NCBI GenBank assembly: GCA_013399875.1
Contig: VXAZ01006886.1
Span: 4,953,272 to 5,017,271, forward strand
Source: Gymnorhina tibicen
Taxonomy: Eukaryota > Chordata > Aves > Passeriformes > Artamidae
Length of the DNA: 64,000 nt
Direction of reading: 5' to 3'
Shown: in pieces, positions 50,015 through 62,500 of the stretch
Layout of the letters: each line of letters begins with the position of its first letter
How positions within the stretch are numbered: position 1 is the stretch's first letter
The notes under the pieces: generated by a model
What the model saw: only the letters and a program-made list of their open reading frames with translations
Databases searched by the model: none
What the model was told of the DNA's origin: nothing
Translations under genes and position numbers: made by a program

Positions 50015-50599
50015 TTAGTACCCCTTGGTACTAAAGCACTGGGCTGGGGGACAGCCAGTGGCCCCCTTTTGTTGCAAGCCTGTCTGTACCACATGCAGCA
50101 CACAGACTGTCATGCTTTGTCCTAGAGTCAATTTAGGAGCTTTCTGAGTCAACAGCACCATGGCTGTGACTGCTCTCAAACAGCTCAGCCACCCTTGGCT
50201 CACATCACTGAGCTGTTTAGAAAGGTGTGCACCGGCTGGTCTCTGTTCCCCTGGGAATTCTGCTGGAACTCCCAGGGTAATATTTTGTCGCTCATAAGTG
50301 AATAATTCAGAAGATCTCATGCAATCTGGCAAGTCTAAAACTGGAGCCCTCATTAGTGCTGTCTTAAGTTGTTTAAAGGTGGCCCAAGCATGATCAATCC
50401 ATTTAATAAAACCTTAATAGGCGGTTTTTAAAAGTCCAGACGAAGGTCGGACTGGTAATCCATAATTACCAATCCACCACCTGACCATTCCAAGAAAGGC
50501 GCACAATTCTCTTACACTTTGTCGCTCTGGGATTTGGCAGACACCTGTTTTTCTTCCTGTGCTTAGTTTCATTTGGCCTCAGAGAATTTCAAAACCCAG
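50015..50599 (-). pseudogene. pol fragment: reverse transcriptase thumb and connection
   Basis: After the palm, the minus-strand translation shows VTFLGFEIL, ELCAFLGMVRWWIGNYG and later ELFTYERQ, SKQLSDVSQGW and KLTLGQ. These are thumb and connection landmarks of gammaretrovirus-like pol, in the right order. Two in-frame stops lie in the first half. The open part spans 50,015-50,353. Confidence 0.88.
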
Positions 50600-50950
50600 A
50601 AAGGTCACAGTCTTCTTCATCACTTGGGCGTTCTTCCTCGGTACCCTGTGACCATCTAATCCTAAAAAGTTTAACGATTCAACAGTCAGGTCTCAGCACT
50701 GTTCTTTAGTTTCGGTGGCTATCAGGATGTCATCAACATATTGTAACCAAGCCCCTTGCAGATTAAAGGACTTCCATTCCTCTAATTCCTTTTCCAGTTG
50801 ATTCCCAAAAATTGTGGGGCTCTTTTTAAATTCTTCTGGTAGTACAGTCCAAGTCAGTTGAGTCTTTCTTCCTATCTGTAGCTTTTCCCACTCAAACACA
50901 AACCGTTCCTGGATGTCACGGCTTAGAGGAATGCAGAAAAAGACGTATCA
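50600..50950 (-). pseudogene. pol fragment: reverse transcriptase palm with YVDD
   Basis: The minus strand encodes FFCIPL near 50,925-50,945 and, after about 65 residues, LQYVDDILIA. YVDD itself is at 50,729-50,740. Both aspartates of the polymerase active site are retained. A stop follows shortly after YVDD near 50,693. Just upstream of FFCIPL the frame breaks and similarity ends, so the fingers are absent. Confidence 0.92.
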
Positions 50951-53900
50951 TCTTTCCATTGAACTTCTTATGCAAAATTTACATTCAAAAATACAGTCTC
51001 TCAGATCAGAGAGAGCCAGCTAGTCTTAAGTAAATGCTTTGCTTTGTTAAGGTGTTTTTCAAAAAGAATTCTTTAGCACTTTTACAAAAGGCTAAAACTG
51101 GGTTTGGTGAATCTATACTTATCTGCATCTTATCTGGTTTTAAAACAGTTGTCTTGATTAAAGATCATGTCTTTTACTGTGCTAACATATGGTATGATTA
51201 TTTTAAACTCAGACAGAAACTATTAGGAATAGGAGCCTGATTTCTTATCCCTAATGAGAGCTGAACTTCTGAATCACTTGTCTTCCGACTGCAGTTCCAT
51301 TGGTGTATAACCTCAGTGAGTATTTCATCTTCCTTGTATAAGCTCTATATAATGTAAAACACACCTCGTGTTTAACTTCTCATAGTAAGAATCTTACATG
51401 CTTGAAAAGACATGTAATCTTGTTTTAACCATTTGCATGGTAAAGTTCAAGGAAAAATACTTAGAAATAGCATGGCCTTAATAGTGATTTTCCATAATAG
51501 ATTCATGGGAGGAGATTTTAGTACAGCATTCAAATCTGGAAACACTTGTCTTAAGGGCAAAGCAAATTGTTGGTAGTTGACAGTTATCAATAATCAAGGC
51601 AAAATTTGACTTGAACTCCTGTCAAAATCAAATCAGCTTCACAGTCAAATGGTTATCTGTGGCAAGAAAAGTCAAACTGATGCTGAAGCAGCTTTGTGGG
51701 TGGATGCTGCCTTCTCTGGGCTTTGGCTTATAGAAATTTTGGCCAGATTTTAAGCCTTTTAATAGAGATTGTTGGGAGGTTGGGGTGTGGCAGAGTTCAG
51801 TGCTCCCAAACTGAATACAATAAAACCCCTTTTAAATATATTTCTTAAGTGCTCATTAAATATTGCGCAAGGGTGTTCGTACTCAGTATAAATAAGATGT
51901 AACTTGACTGGCACCTTTATTTGCAAGTATCGTGTAAGTATGAGCAAACTCTTTTTCTTGTCCAAAAGTAAAAATTAAAAATAAATTTTAAAAAATATGC
52001 AAGAAGCTGACATCTTAAAGAATGGTAAAACTGAAAAACAGGGGAATGGAATTGTTTTGAACTGCAGAGTAGAACATGAAATATTAGCTGCCTCTATTCT
52101 GAGAACTGCATTAAAATCTGGTCTGCCCTTGCATCCAATCCACCTTAGTTGCTGCACTCCTGTAATTTTTTGGAGATCAGGATTTTCATGTTGCCTTATG
52201 TTATATTCCTTGCATGCCTTTGTTGTGTTGGTGAGAAAAGAAGATGATGCTTGAGAAAGGAGTGTTCAGGAAGTTCATTTGCAACAGTATTAACTAAGCC
52301 TTTGCTGGTGTCAGAGCAAACAAATTCTGTTAAACTGGCCTATAGTCTTCTGTATTATAAAAGTCATACCTTTATTCTAAGTGTACAAGCAAATGTTTTG
52401 TTTAAGACAGATGTTTCTCTAAAGAGAGCTTTTCTGAGAAATAAGAGAAAGCATGTTTGGGGAACAAAAAGTCAGCTGAAAAGAGTTCTGAATGCCAGAA
52501 ATGGGATATTGATTTTTTTTTCTATGTAAAATCATTCATAATGTGTTCTTTCCAACCACTGACAAGGCTTATTCTAATCACTGTCTGAAGAAAATGAATG
52601 GGAGGCTACAAAGAATCTGTAATATGGAAAAAAAAAATTCTTCCTTCAGGGAAGAAAAGGTTTTGATTGTGATTGAAGGTGCTTTTACTGACTGACTGTT
52701 CAAGTAGGTGTAATTTCTAATTACTTTAATTATCTCATCAGTATTATAAAGCTGGAGCTATTTTAATCATGTGTATAACTGATAAAATTATTTTTTAAGA
52801 TCCATTATTAAGCTTATATCCAGAAATATAAAGCTATAGTTCTTCTTTATTGTATGTAGCTATCTTTTTGACATTAAACTTCATTGACTCCGTGCGGAAC
52901 ACTGAAAACACAAGCTTGTCACATGAAGAAATCTTTTGGGCTTTTCTTTTTTTTACGTAATAAGTGTGATTTATGGTCTTTTAAGTTCATAATGAGGCCA
53001 TTCTCATTTTGCTAACACAGTGCTGCCCTTCACCAAGTGGCTCCTGACCCAAACAAGCACTATTTGGTCTTGGACTTTGCAACTATTTGGTTTGATTATT
53101 AAAAAAAAAAAAGCTACAGACAGGATCGAGCATTTATGTAATTGAGAATATAACATTCATACTGAATATTCTGTAGAAGAACACAGACCATTTATGTGGA
53201 TAATTAAAGGGTTCATCATGATTAATAACACTTCCACGAAGGGCAGCCAGTTTCATGGGTTAGGCTAAGACATTCTTGGGCTGCAAGAGTAATTATTGGT
53301 GTTTTGCCACATTTGAATAGGTCTGGGGTACTCTGACAAAGAAAAACATGAATCCCTGCTTTAATGGGATCCATTGTATGTCTGGAAGCTGTCAGAATCC
53401 TGGTGAATTATGTTTGCAAGAAGAGGAAGTGATTCACTATCAATGAATTACAGAATGTTATATTGATTCTAGTGCCAGCATATAGAATCTATACAGCTGC
53501 AGTAGATATGGAAATCTGCATTGCAGATGAAGATTTAATAACAGTTGTGCAGCTATCACAAGTGAATTAAGCTGCTCCTAAAATGATTTTAATTCTAAAT
53601 TGACTTCTGCTTTCTCCATAGCAAGGTTCAGGCTGTCTAGTATTCCAAATACCAATTTATGTCTCCCCTTTATTACAGATGGTTCATATCCATTGCAAAT
53701 TTGGCAAATATTTCTTTAAATTATTTTGCATTAATACCTGTGGCTTTGGGAAGGAAAGAAATCTGAAATTACTAGATAAAGCAAACACAAGTAGTTAAAT
53801 ATCCACTGTAAAACGATGTTTTGAAATGACCTTAAAACTTGAACAATCAATGCTTCTCTACATTTTATGTAGGCACACTGAAATACCTGTGGCTTCTTGA

Positions 53901-56129
53901 AACAATCAGACATAGCCTTATAGTCTTAAAAACAGAAATGGAGAAAGTATACTGAAAAAGATGTGCAAGTGATTGATGGAACATAAGTAGGTATTGGTAG
54001 ACATCCCTTGAATGATCTTAGGGACTATGGGATTTTTCTACACCGTTCTTTCTTCCATGTTAAGCAGAGGTAGGACCATTCACTGGTTCCTTACATTTCA
54101 TGTTTAGAGGTGAAACATCACGAGATGCAGAATCTTGCTGCTGACAGAGTCGTGGGGTTTGCACCTGAGTCACCTTGTTACGTAATATGAATGATATCAA
54201 AGGTTTAGGTGATAGAACCAACTTGAAGATGCCAATAAGACCCAAGAACCATTTCTTTCTAAGCTTTGAACAGTAGAGCCTTGTGTGCCTTTGTAAACAC
54301 ACATTCTTCTGTATCTAATTTTGATACTAGATAAGATTTATTCTAGCAAATAAAAGTCCCATGCTTAATGGTGTGCATTCTACTAACTGTAATGTCTGAA
54401 AATTACTCATTTTTTCGAATCTGCCAATTTCCTCTTTCTACTTTGTCACTCTTTTATAACAGAAGTCCTCTAACTGTGCATGTTTATAGACTGAGTATTT
54501 TAGTCAATAAATGTTTTTATTGACTTGCAGCGAGTTCAATATTTGGTTAACATTAAAATGACTGGCTTATGGGAGAGCTCTTGGAAGTGACTGAACCCTA
54601 TAAAATGGGCAGATAAATGTTTACAAACTCAGAATTGTTGACAGAACAACAGAATGAGAAGTTTAGTCTGCTGTGTCCTGACTCTCCTTTTGCCCCTGAT
54701 GTAAGACATCTCTCTACCCTGCTCTTTTATTAAATGGATAAGGATTTTCAATTCAGTATTTTTCTGTCATTAACTCTTCTGGAGTGAGTTTAGGTATGAC
54801 AGTTTGTGGTAGTTTGAGCATGAGGTTGTAAAGATATTAATCTGGGTTACTTTGGGTCTGCAATATAAACTCTCTCAAGCAAGACTGTTCTCTAGAAAAA
54901 GCAATGATCTTGGATTTAAGCTCAGGGCAAACTCTTGAAGAAACTGTTCCATGAGACAGCAGTGAAAATATTTTTAAGTCCTTTCTGCAGAACATGGTAT
55001 TTTCAGAAAGCACGGGAAACTAAATTAGAATTTCTAGTGTTATGCTAATAAATTTTCCAGGTTAAATTTATTAATATAACTGGCTGGTTAAAAACAGCTT
55101 AGAAAAATGTATAGCAGATTTGGAAAACAAAATTTTAATTTTTTTTTTTTCTTATCTTGGCTGCTTTTGTACAGTACAGTGGCATAGTCAAAAATATCCT
55201 GTTAAATATTTGGATCTGGAACGCATGAAGAACAAATGCTACTTCATCCTGTTTTTCAGGACGGTCTTTGGAAAACTAGCTATTGTCTCCGTGAAGCTTT
55301 TTTAAAGCAGGGCTTGGGCCGATACACCAGGAAAGCTTTTGCCCTGGAATCCTTGAGTTGGCTTGCAACTTACAAATTTTCCTTGAACCTGACACATCAG
55401 GTATATTCTCTGACTTTCTGTAAAATCCCCAATGCATCCTGAGTCTAGGCCTCTGCCGTTTGGTAAAATATTAATAGATCCAGTTCAGCATTTACCACTT
55501 AAATATTAAAGGAAAACGAATCTGAAAATCCTGTGCATCATTCTGAATATTCTTAATAGGATGTTTTTCCTCATGGGATTTGCAGTGCGGATAAAATAGT
55601 TCTACTTGTGAGCCATGAGTTGCGTTTTGAATTCTCTCCCAATTTTTTGCTGAATTTTTGGAACGAAATAGCTGAAGAAAATTACTCTGTTTCTAGATTT
55701 TATTTTAAAAAAATATTTTCATCCTGAGGTCTGCGCTCAACAAGTCTTCTGCTTGCAAGCTGGCTTAGTAGGGAAGGAGTGTCTTTAGATGTTGTAAGTT
55801 AAAGCAGCTGTTGATGATTCTTGCAGAATCAATACTCAAATAAGGAAGATTGTTATAAATGTCATGGAATTCTCCCAGTTCCCAAAGAATAAATTCAGTC
55901 TAGCTGAGAATCTTATCTACATGAAGGCTTCTCTTACCATTACCCAACAAACGAGCTGCCTGAGTCTGAGCAGAGAATATTGCTGTACAGGTAGCTGGGG
56001 TGGTGTCACAGACAAGGAAAAGTGTAGAACAGAGCTTGAAAAGAAAATTGCCATGTAACAAGCCACTGTACCAAGAGTGGTCACACCGTGCTTGAAATAA
56101 GGATTTCATTTAAACTTAATGAGTTTTCT
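50951..56129. other. Non-coding AT-rich sequence with G>C on the plus strand
   Basis: No supported gene or element. Hand counts over 52,261-52,620 give G 70 and C 53, the reverse of the skew seen up to 48 kb. A-runs occur at 52,628-52,637 and 53,100-53,111. The part 53,100-53,620 is AT-rich with several ATTA cores but is less striking than 46.4 kb or 56.2 kb. Confidence 0.6.
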
Positions 56130-56510
56130 GCATGCTGGTTACAACTTGATTAGATTGATTAGAAATATATGTTTCCGTTTAACAGCTGTGCTGCAGGAGA
56201 AGCATTTATTACATAGCTGCTGAAGTGGCTGTATTCCTGATCATTTGGTATTTCATGTCCAATAATAAAAATGGATGTAATCTAAATGCAGAATCCATCC
56301 TACTTAGGGCTCATAATTAAAAGCTTTCCAAAAATGTTTATCATAACTTCCCACTGTAGCTTGTGGCTAATTTAATCAAATGGTAAGATCCTGCTCCTCT
56401 CACCTGTGTCTGCAGCAGATAAAATCGTGGGAGGGATATGTTGCTTAATTAACCCTGTAATTCTTACATTTGGGTTAATTAGCATCTAAATTAAGGTTTC
56501 TTGTGTATCA
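56130..56510. promoter_or_regulatory. Candidate conserved non-coding element
   Basis: The stretch is rich in TTAATTA-type sites (CTTAATTAACC near 56,444 and GGGTTAATTAGCAT near 56,472), TAATCAAATGG, GATTAGA repeats near its left end, GATAA, and E-boxes CAGCTG (about 56,184) and CACCTG (56,401). It has no recognised transposon and no simple repeat. This composition is common in developmental enhancers. Conservation has not been tested. Confidence 0.3.
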
Positions 56511-59500
56511 TATGCTTGGTGCTGTAGTCTATTCTACACAATTTATTCCTCTGCAGATAAGGTATTTCTGCTTGCTTACATGGTTTGATTGTTTTCATAT
56601 GAAAGTATTCAATTTTTCTTCTGCCTTATGTGCACCTCCTCGGATACTAGTTACAAAACTCGTCACCTGATAACTAAAACAGCTGACTGCACGAAGAATG
56701 AACAAGATCTCGATTGCCCTTGGTATGTGAACAATTTTGGAATCCTGATTTGCTCACCATATACATTACAGCGAATGTGACCACATTCAGTTGCGGTTGG
56801 TAGGATTTCAATGTGTCCAAATGTTATATTAATTTGGATGCCTTTGCTGGATACATTCAGCTGTTCACACCTGCTGTCTCTACTTACTCATGAGGTATCA
56901 GTTTATTTATGATTTGCAGAAAAGCTGACTGGAAAATGGCTGAATTATTCAGAAGCATCTGTATTCATAACAGAGATGACCAAAAAAATGAAGACATCAA
57001 AAATTAAGTTGTAGCTTTCCCACCATATTAGAGTAGGAAAGCTACAGATTGCAGTTTCTCACTCTGAGACCATCATAAAGAGACATAGCCTCTGTCCTCC
57101 TTCATTCATTTGGTCTGAGCTTCCTACCACCCCTCTGATGGATGGTCTGGGGATGTCCAAGCTAAAAGGGTTAAATAAAAATCAGAGAGAAGTATAGAAC
57201 AAAACGGTATTATGTGGTTTGAATTTCCAGGAAGGAGCTTTGCTTTGAAGGAAAACAACCATTTGCAAGGCTCTGCACTGTGAATGTAGGGCCCAAGAAC
57301 CTTAGACTCTGTTGTCAGTGGGATGGCTGCAAAGAATGCAGCTGTTCATTGAAACACAGAAAGTCTCTGGCTGGTCCAGAGCCAGTCTGGAGAAACAGCT
57401 TTATTCAAAGGACTTGTAAATCAAATGCTCATTACAACTCTGAGGAGTGCCTTTGAGAATGGCCAGCCCACACACCTTGCAAGCTCTAGCTCTCCCTGAG
57501 CAGATACGAAAAAGAGCAGGAATTTAAATATTGAGCATAAGCTGAGAAATGTGGGGTTTAATCTTTTTTCATTCTGAACAATGTGTCAGTTTCAGGTCAA
57601 ACCTAACTGAGATGAGCAGTTTCCCTGTAAAGGAAAAACCCTTATCAGAAAGGCTCCTTAAAATAGCTTATGAATTATTTCATAAGGAAAATAGCTCTTT
57701 TCAGAGCATGCTTCAGAAACAGGATGGCCAAATACGTGTCCTGGGTTTCCAGCAATAGCGAGGCACAGCCGTGCTCTGCGTGAGCAGAGTGATTTTATGA
57801 GTTACAGGATTTCATGCACAGAGTCCATGATTAGAACCCTCTACAGTCAATTCTTAGGAGCTTACCAGGAGTGTATACTTTTCAATTCACAAAGTTTTAG
57901 ACTGATTAAACTGAGCTCAGTGTGTCGTCATCTTGCAACACAGATTTTTCTTTTGGCTTGTTCATGCTGTAATAATACCAAAAAAACCCCCAAAATCCCA
58001 GACAACCAACAATATAAAAACTTGACTCTGAAATTATACTGAAAAATCTGAAACAGTGATGATATGGAGTTAAAATTACTTCCTTATTTTATCTGTGAAA
58101 AATACCCTTTCCTAATATGTTATTCATTATGGACACAAATACTCTGGGTGACATCAGACCAATTGAGGAGCAATTTGAAGAAAATATTTTCTAGGGAAGC
58201 ATATGCTATTCCCCTTAACCACTGAAATGAAATAAGCTAGCAGATAAATATTCAACACTGGTATTTCATCTACTTTTCCTTAACCAATCAGAACCAAGCT
58301 GTGAAGCATGGGAAAACTGAAATTAGTCTATTGTGCAGGAAGTCTGTGCACAGTATGAAAATAGATGTGAATGTGTGCATATGCTCAGCACTAATGTTGT
58401 ACTTACTGTTACTGAGCTTGACAGAATTGCTTATTACTGCTGAAACTTCCCACTGTGAACAATTAAAGATAAGGTCTTTGCCAAAATGTAACTGAACTGA
58501 ATTTTCCATACCTGAGAATCTGCTGGAGTCTGTGGTTTTGGTTTGTTTGGGGTTTTTTTTGTTGTTTCTGAGGCTAAACTTGGCAACCTTACTGTTCTTG
58601 TAAGGTAGTGCTGAGAAGGGGGGAGGGATGCAGGTGAAAGAAGGACAGAAGAGGAAGGGAGAGTTAACTCAGTCGTGTCCAGACCAACTGAACAGCTCAT
58701 TCAGACTCGGAGGAGCAAGCTGTGGATCCAAAACATGACAGATTATTCTGACTTCCGCACCTTAGTCCTGTCTTAGCTTGTGTGTGTTCAGAGGGTTACA
58801 AAGCCACCTGAAATACAGAGCTAAGAGTTCCTGCCAATGTGAGGGGAATCCCAGATGACGAACAGCTGGTTATGATGATGCCCCAGGTTTCACTACCTTT
58901 TCAGAGAGGAAAAGAGCTAAAGGATTGTTACCAGCTGTTGTTACTGGGAGCAGCTGACAAAGTGTTTTTTCAATGTATATTTTCAGTTTTGCCCTGAATA
59001 TAGCTGAGATGCAAGAATCAGGTTAAACACCTCTCTCAGCATTTTTATTGTAACTGTGAATCACAACACATTGCATTTATCACAGGATGAGAAAACACAC
59101 ATTGTTGGTTCCTGATAGAGAAGTTCCTGTGTCAGAGCCTTAGCAGGGATAAATTGCTGTGGTACCAGTGAGCCAGGCTGCATCAGCACATGTACATAAC
59201 TGCTTGAGTCAGATGAATTGGCCCAAGTGAAGGATAGTGGGATGCAGAGAGCTTATTGAGTGTTTCTGCATAAAGCCAGCTTTTTCACACTGTGGTTCAC
59301 CACATTTTGGTGTAGCTCCGGTGCTAGCAGCCAAGACTGTTGTAAGTTGCCAGCATGATTAGTTCATCTGTCTTAATGCACCTGGAAATCAGAGCGTGGT
59401 GATAAATGATCCCCTTAAGCAGATTGAACCTACAGTCAATAATGATGAGCCAAAAAAATTATCTTACGCCTGAAGCTTGAATTAGAAATGCAGGTGTTTC

Positions 59501-62500
59501 TGCAGGGGAGCTCCTGTAAGGCTGAGCCACAGGCACTACTACTGTACTTGGTACAGAATGTTTGGGAAGATAAGAAAGTGTGACGCTTTTTAAGGCTGAT
59601 GCTGGGTACTGTGGTTTCTAGGGACATAGGATTTTCTGAAGAGTCAAGGGTGATAACTAAAAAAAGCTGATAAATGGTGTTAAAATGTTTAACAAACAGC
59701 TGCATCCTGCAGTATTTTGTAGCCTTTATGTTTATAATGTTATTGCAAAGTTGAAGTAAGGATGAAAATTACAGTGCATATTATAAAAAGCATGGACCAG
59801 TACAGTGAAGTACAGAATAACACAGCATAGCTGGAATGAAAATGGTCACAAAAACCTGACACTGTGCAAAGCTTGCCCAGGAGGCAATAAGAAATCTGAA
59901 ATCACTGCTACTATGCAGAGTGTTGCCTTATCACATAAAGCAGCAGGTGAAAATGACTATCAGGATTTACCTATCTTGTTTCCAATGTGAGATTGGTCAT
60001 CCAGACCAGGCACCATGAAATGGCAGCTTAGTTGTCTACTGACTGAGGAAATTCCCCTCAGAGCATTCATTTAGACCTAGAACTTTCACAGAACATAAAA
60101 TCAAAGGTGATGAACAAGGAACTGACTTATTTTCTAAGAATATCAACAGATCTGGTCAAAGTAAATGCAAGACTGTAAAACCTTTGCCACTCGTGTCTCT
60201 TTACTGTGTAATTACTGTGATTTGCAGTGTATTCAGCACATTTGGAGGAATCAGATAAAGTGGTTAGTGTTGGGGTTTAGGTGTTTAAATATTACCCAAG
60301 GAAAGCTTTGGTCCACTGACAATTCTTTTGTACTGAATTGGTAGCTGTAGAAGGATTCTTGGTGAATCCTCCAAGATGAAGCTAAATATGCCTGTGATGC
60401 AGACCTTTCCCTTGACCACTTCTTGATGCATTAATTAATCTGATTCAGTATCCTCACACCTGGCTGGTAGCTGTGCACTTGACAGCATTGGTCAGAGAGG
60501 ATTCCAGCAGTGGCAATGAGATGCTCAGGCATGGCAAAGTGCTTCTGAATGGATGTCAGCAGGATGGCTTCTCCCCTGGGATTTTGTTTCCCCCAGCTTT
60601 TACCTCCATAGCTTTCTTAATATAAACCTGGAAAAAGACTTGGAGAAAAGATGCAGAGGTTTTAACAGGACAACGTCACTCACATTTGAAACAACTGTAG
60701 GGGACCCCAAATGATGCAGAACTAATGAACTGGCCAAGCTCTGCTTATCAACCCAGTCATAGAAGACTGATTACAGAAGCTGATGCCATTACATTGGCAT
60801 AGATGTGAGAATTACCACTTTTAAAGTAATACTTGTCAAGAAATGAGTGTCACTGGTTTAAATTTTCATTTCGGAGAAAAGCATTGTTATCTTGCAGTGA
60901 AACTATAGAGAAAATTCCAAAACTGGTGTTTTGTGCAGGGATTCATGGTATGTATTCTTGACTAAAACATGAACACCCTATTTACTAGAAAGGCTTTTTT
61001 ACTTTATCTTTATACCCAGGGTAGAATAATTTAAAAGCTTTATTATTATTGGGAATAGATGCAAATTCCTCCATCTGATAGGAAAACTTCATAACAAAGG
61101 AAGATTCCTGGTTTTGATTTTGGCAAGTTAGGTATGCATCATTTATTCAAAGCCATTTTATTTGCTGACTTTTCTTGTAGAGTAGTTAAATTCTGAAAAT
61201 TGTTAAACATTGGAGATATTGAAGATTATTTTTGAAGCTTGTTGAAGCAGTTTAAAATATTCCATATATCTAGGTAATACCAGTAGGCTCTCATTTATTT
61301 TAAACTTTGCATGTTAAGTATTCCAATAGGCTTTAATTATAAAATCAAAACTATTAGAAGTTACCTGCACAAACAGATTGGTTCTTTTTTATTTAAGTTC
61401 AGGTGAGAGGATTTGCTTTTGTGGCTTAGATTCTGGGATGAGTTCTAATGATTAATACCAGGGAAACATGAATTCTGAACGTACTTACATAAATAGATGC
61501 ATGACCTGATGCCAAGCTCTGATACAGCTTCATTGCAGTATTTAAGTAGCCAAAAGGGATGATAAAATACCCTAACTAGGCACTTACAGGATTTACCTCT
61601 CCAGAAACCCTCTTTTACCTAATGCCGTGCAAAGTTAGGAGAAGGGGTAAAAAAGGGGGAAAGGAAGCAGAATTTCAAAAGGAAAGTGCAGCAGGAAGTA
61701 TTGCTGGAAATTTGCTTTACCTTGATAAGAAATTTGGCAGAAATGTTCCCATTTGAAGTGAAACATTTACCTGTCTTAACAAATTTAGTGTTAAAAGTGG
61801 TCCTGTGGGGTGCATGCAAATCAGAAGTTGACCTCTGATGAGGCCTGGGGGAGTGTCTAGCCTCAGGCAAGCTTCATGACAAAAAAAACCCCAAAATGTA
61901 CAGGCCAGTGGAAGTGCTCGAAAGTGCCTCCTCCTCCACACCATTCCATAGCTGCATGACACTCAGATCCTGAGACAGCCATACCTCCTTTTGCATGGAA
62001 AAGTTATTTGGGTGCTGTTTTGTTTACCTTAGATGGAGAGGCTAATGTAAAAGGGATGCTAGCCAGTACCTGGAGACAGGAAAGAAATGTAGATCACCTA
62101 GCAGGGACTGTGTTCCTGCAACAGGAGGCACTACCAGACAGTCAGCCCCATTTTACCTACAGCCTTGTGCTGTCAGGTTCATCAGAATTCACCTGTTAGC
62201 AGCATCATGTTCACAGCTCATTTCCACTTGCCCTTTAGCAGCCACAGAAGGGCCAGCACTTCCCCTCATGTTGGCATCCCTACGAGATACTTGAGTAGGA
62301 CATGACACATCCCTTGCAGGTTTTTCCCTTCGTTGCTTTTTCTGCAGTGGCACAAGCAGGCCCCTGTCCAGGAAAGTACGGAGAGACGTGCCCAGCCAGC
62401 TACCAGAGTTAAGAGGGATACTTGAAAACATGTCTGGAACACCTCCCTGAATTAGGACATTTAACAACCCTGCTTAGGCTGCGAAAGGTAAATTTAGGGA

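Larger units (their letters stand above)
48985..50950 (-). pseudogene. pol: Endogenous retroviral pol fragment, class I (gammaretrovirus-like), inactive
   Basis: Read on the minus strand, pieces of one retroviral polymerase appear in the correct order: reverse transcriptase, connection region, RNase H and the start of integrase. The reverse transcriptase keeps FFCIPL and the catalytic YVDD. RNase H and integrase motifs are described in their own entries. The peptide style is that of gammaretrovirus-like (class I) elements. At least six in-frame stops were seen (after the YVDD region, in the connection region, after RNase H and in integrase), together with several frameshifts, so no protein can be made. 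Gag, protease, the rest of integrase and env were not found, and no paired LTRs were seen. About 2 kb of an expected 3.5-kb pol remains. A normal pol would be cleaved from a Gag-Pol polyprotein and would copy the viral RNA and integrate the DNA. Confidence 0.93.
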
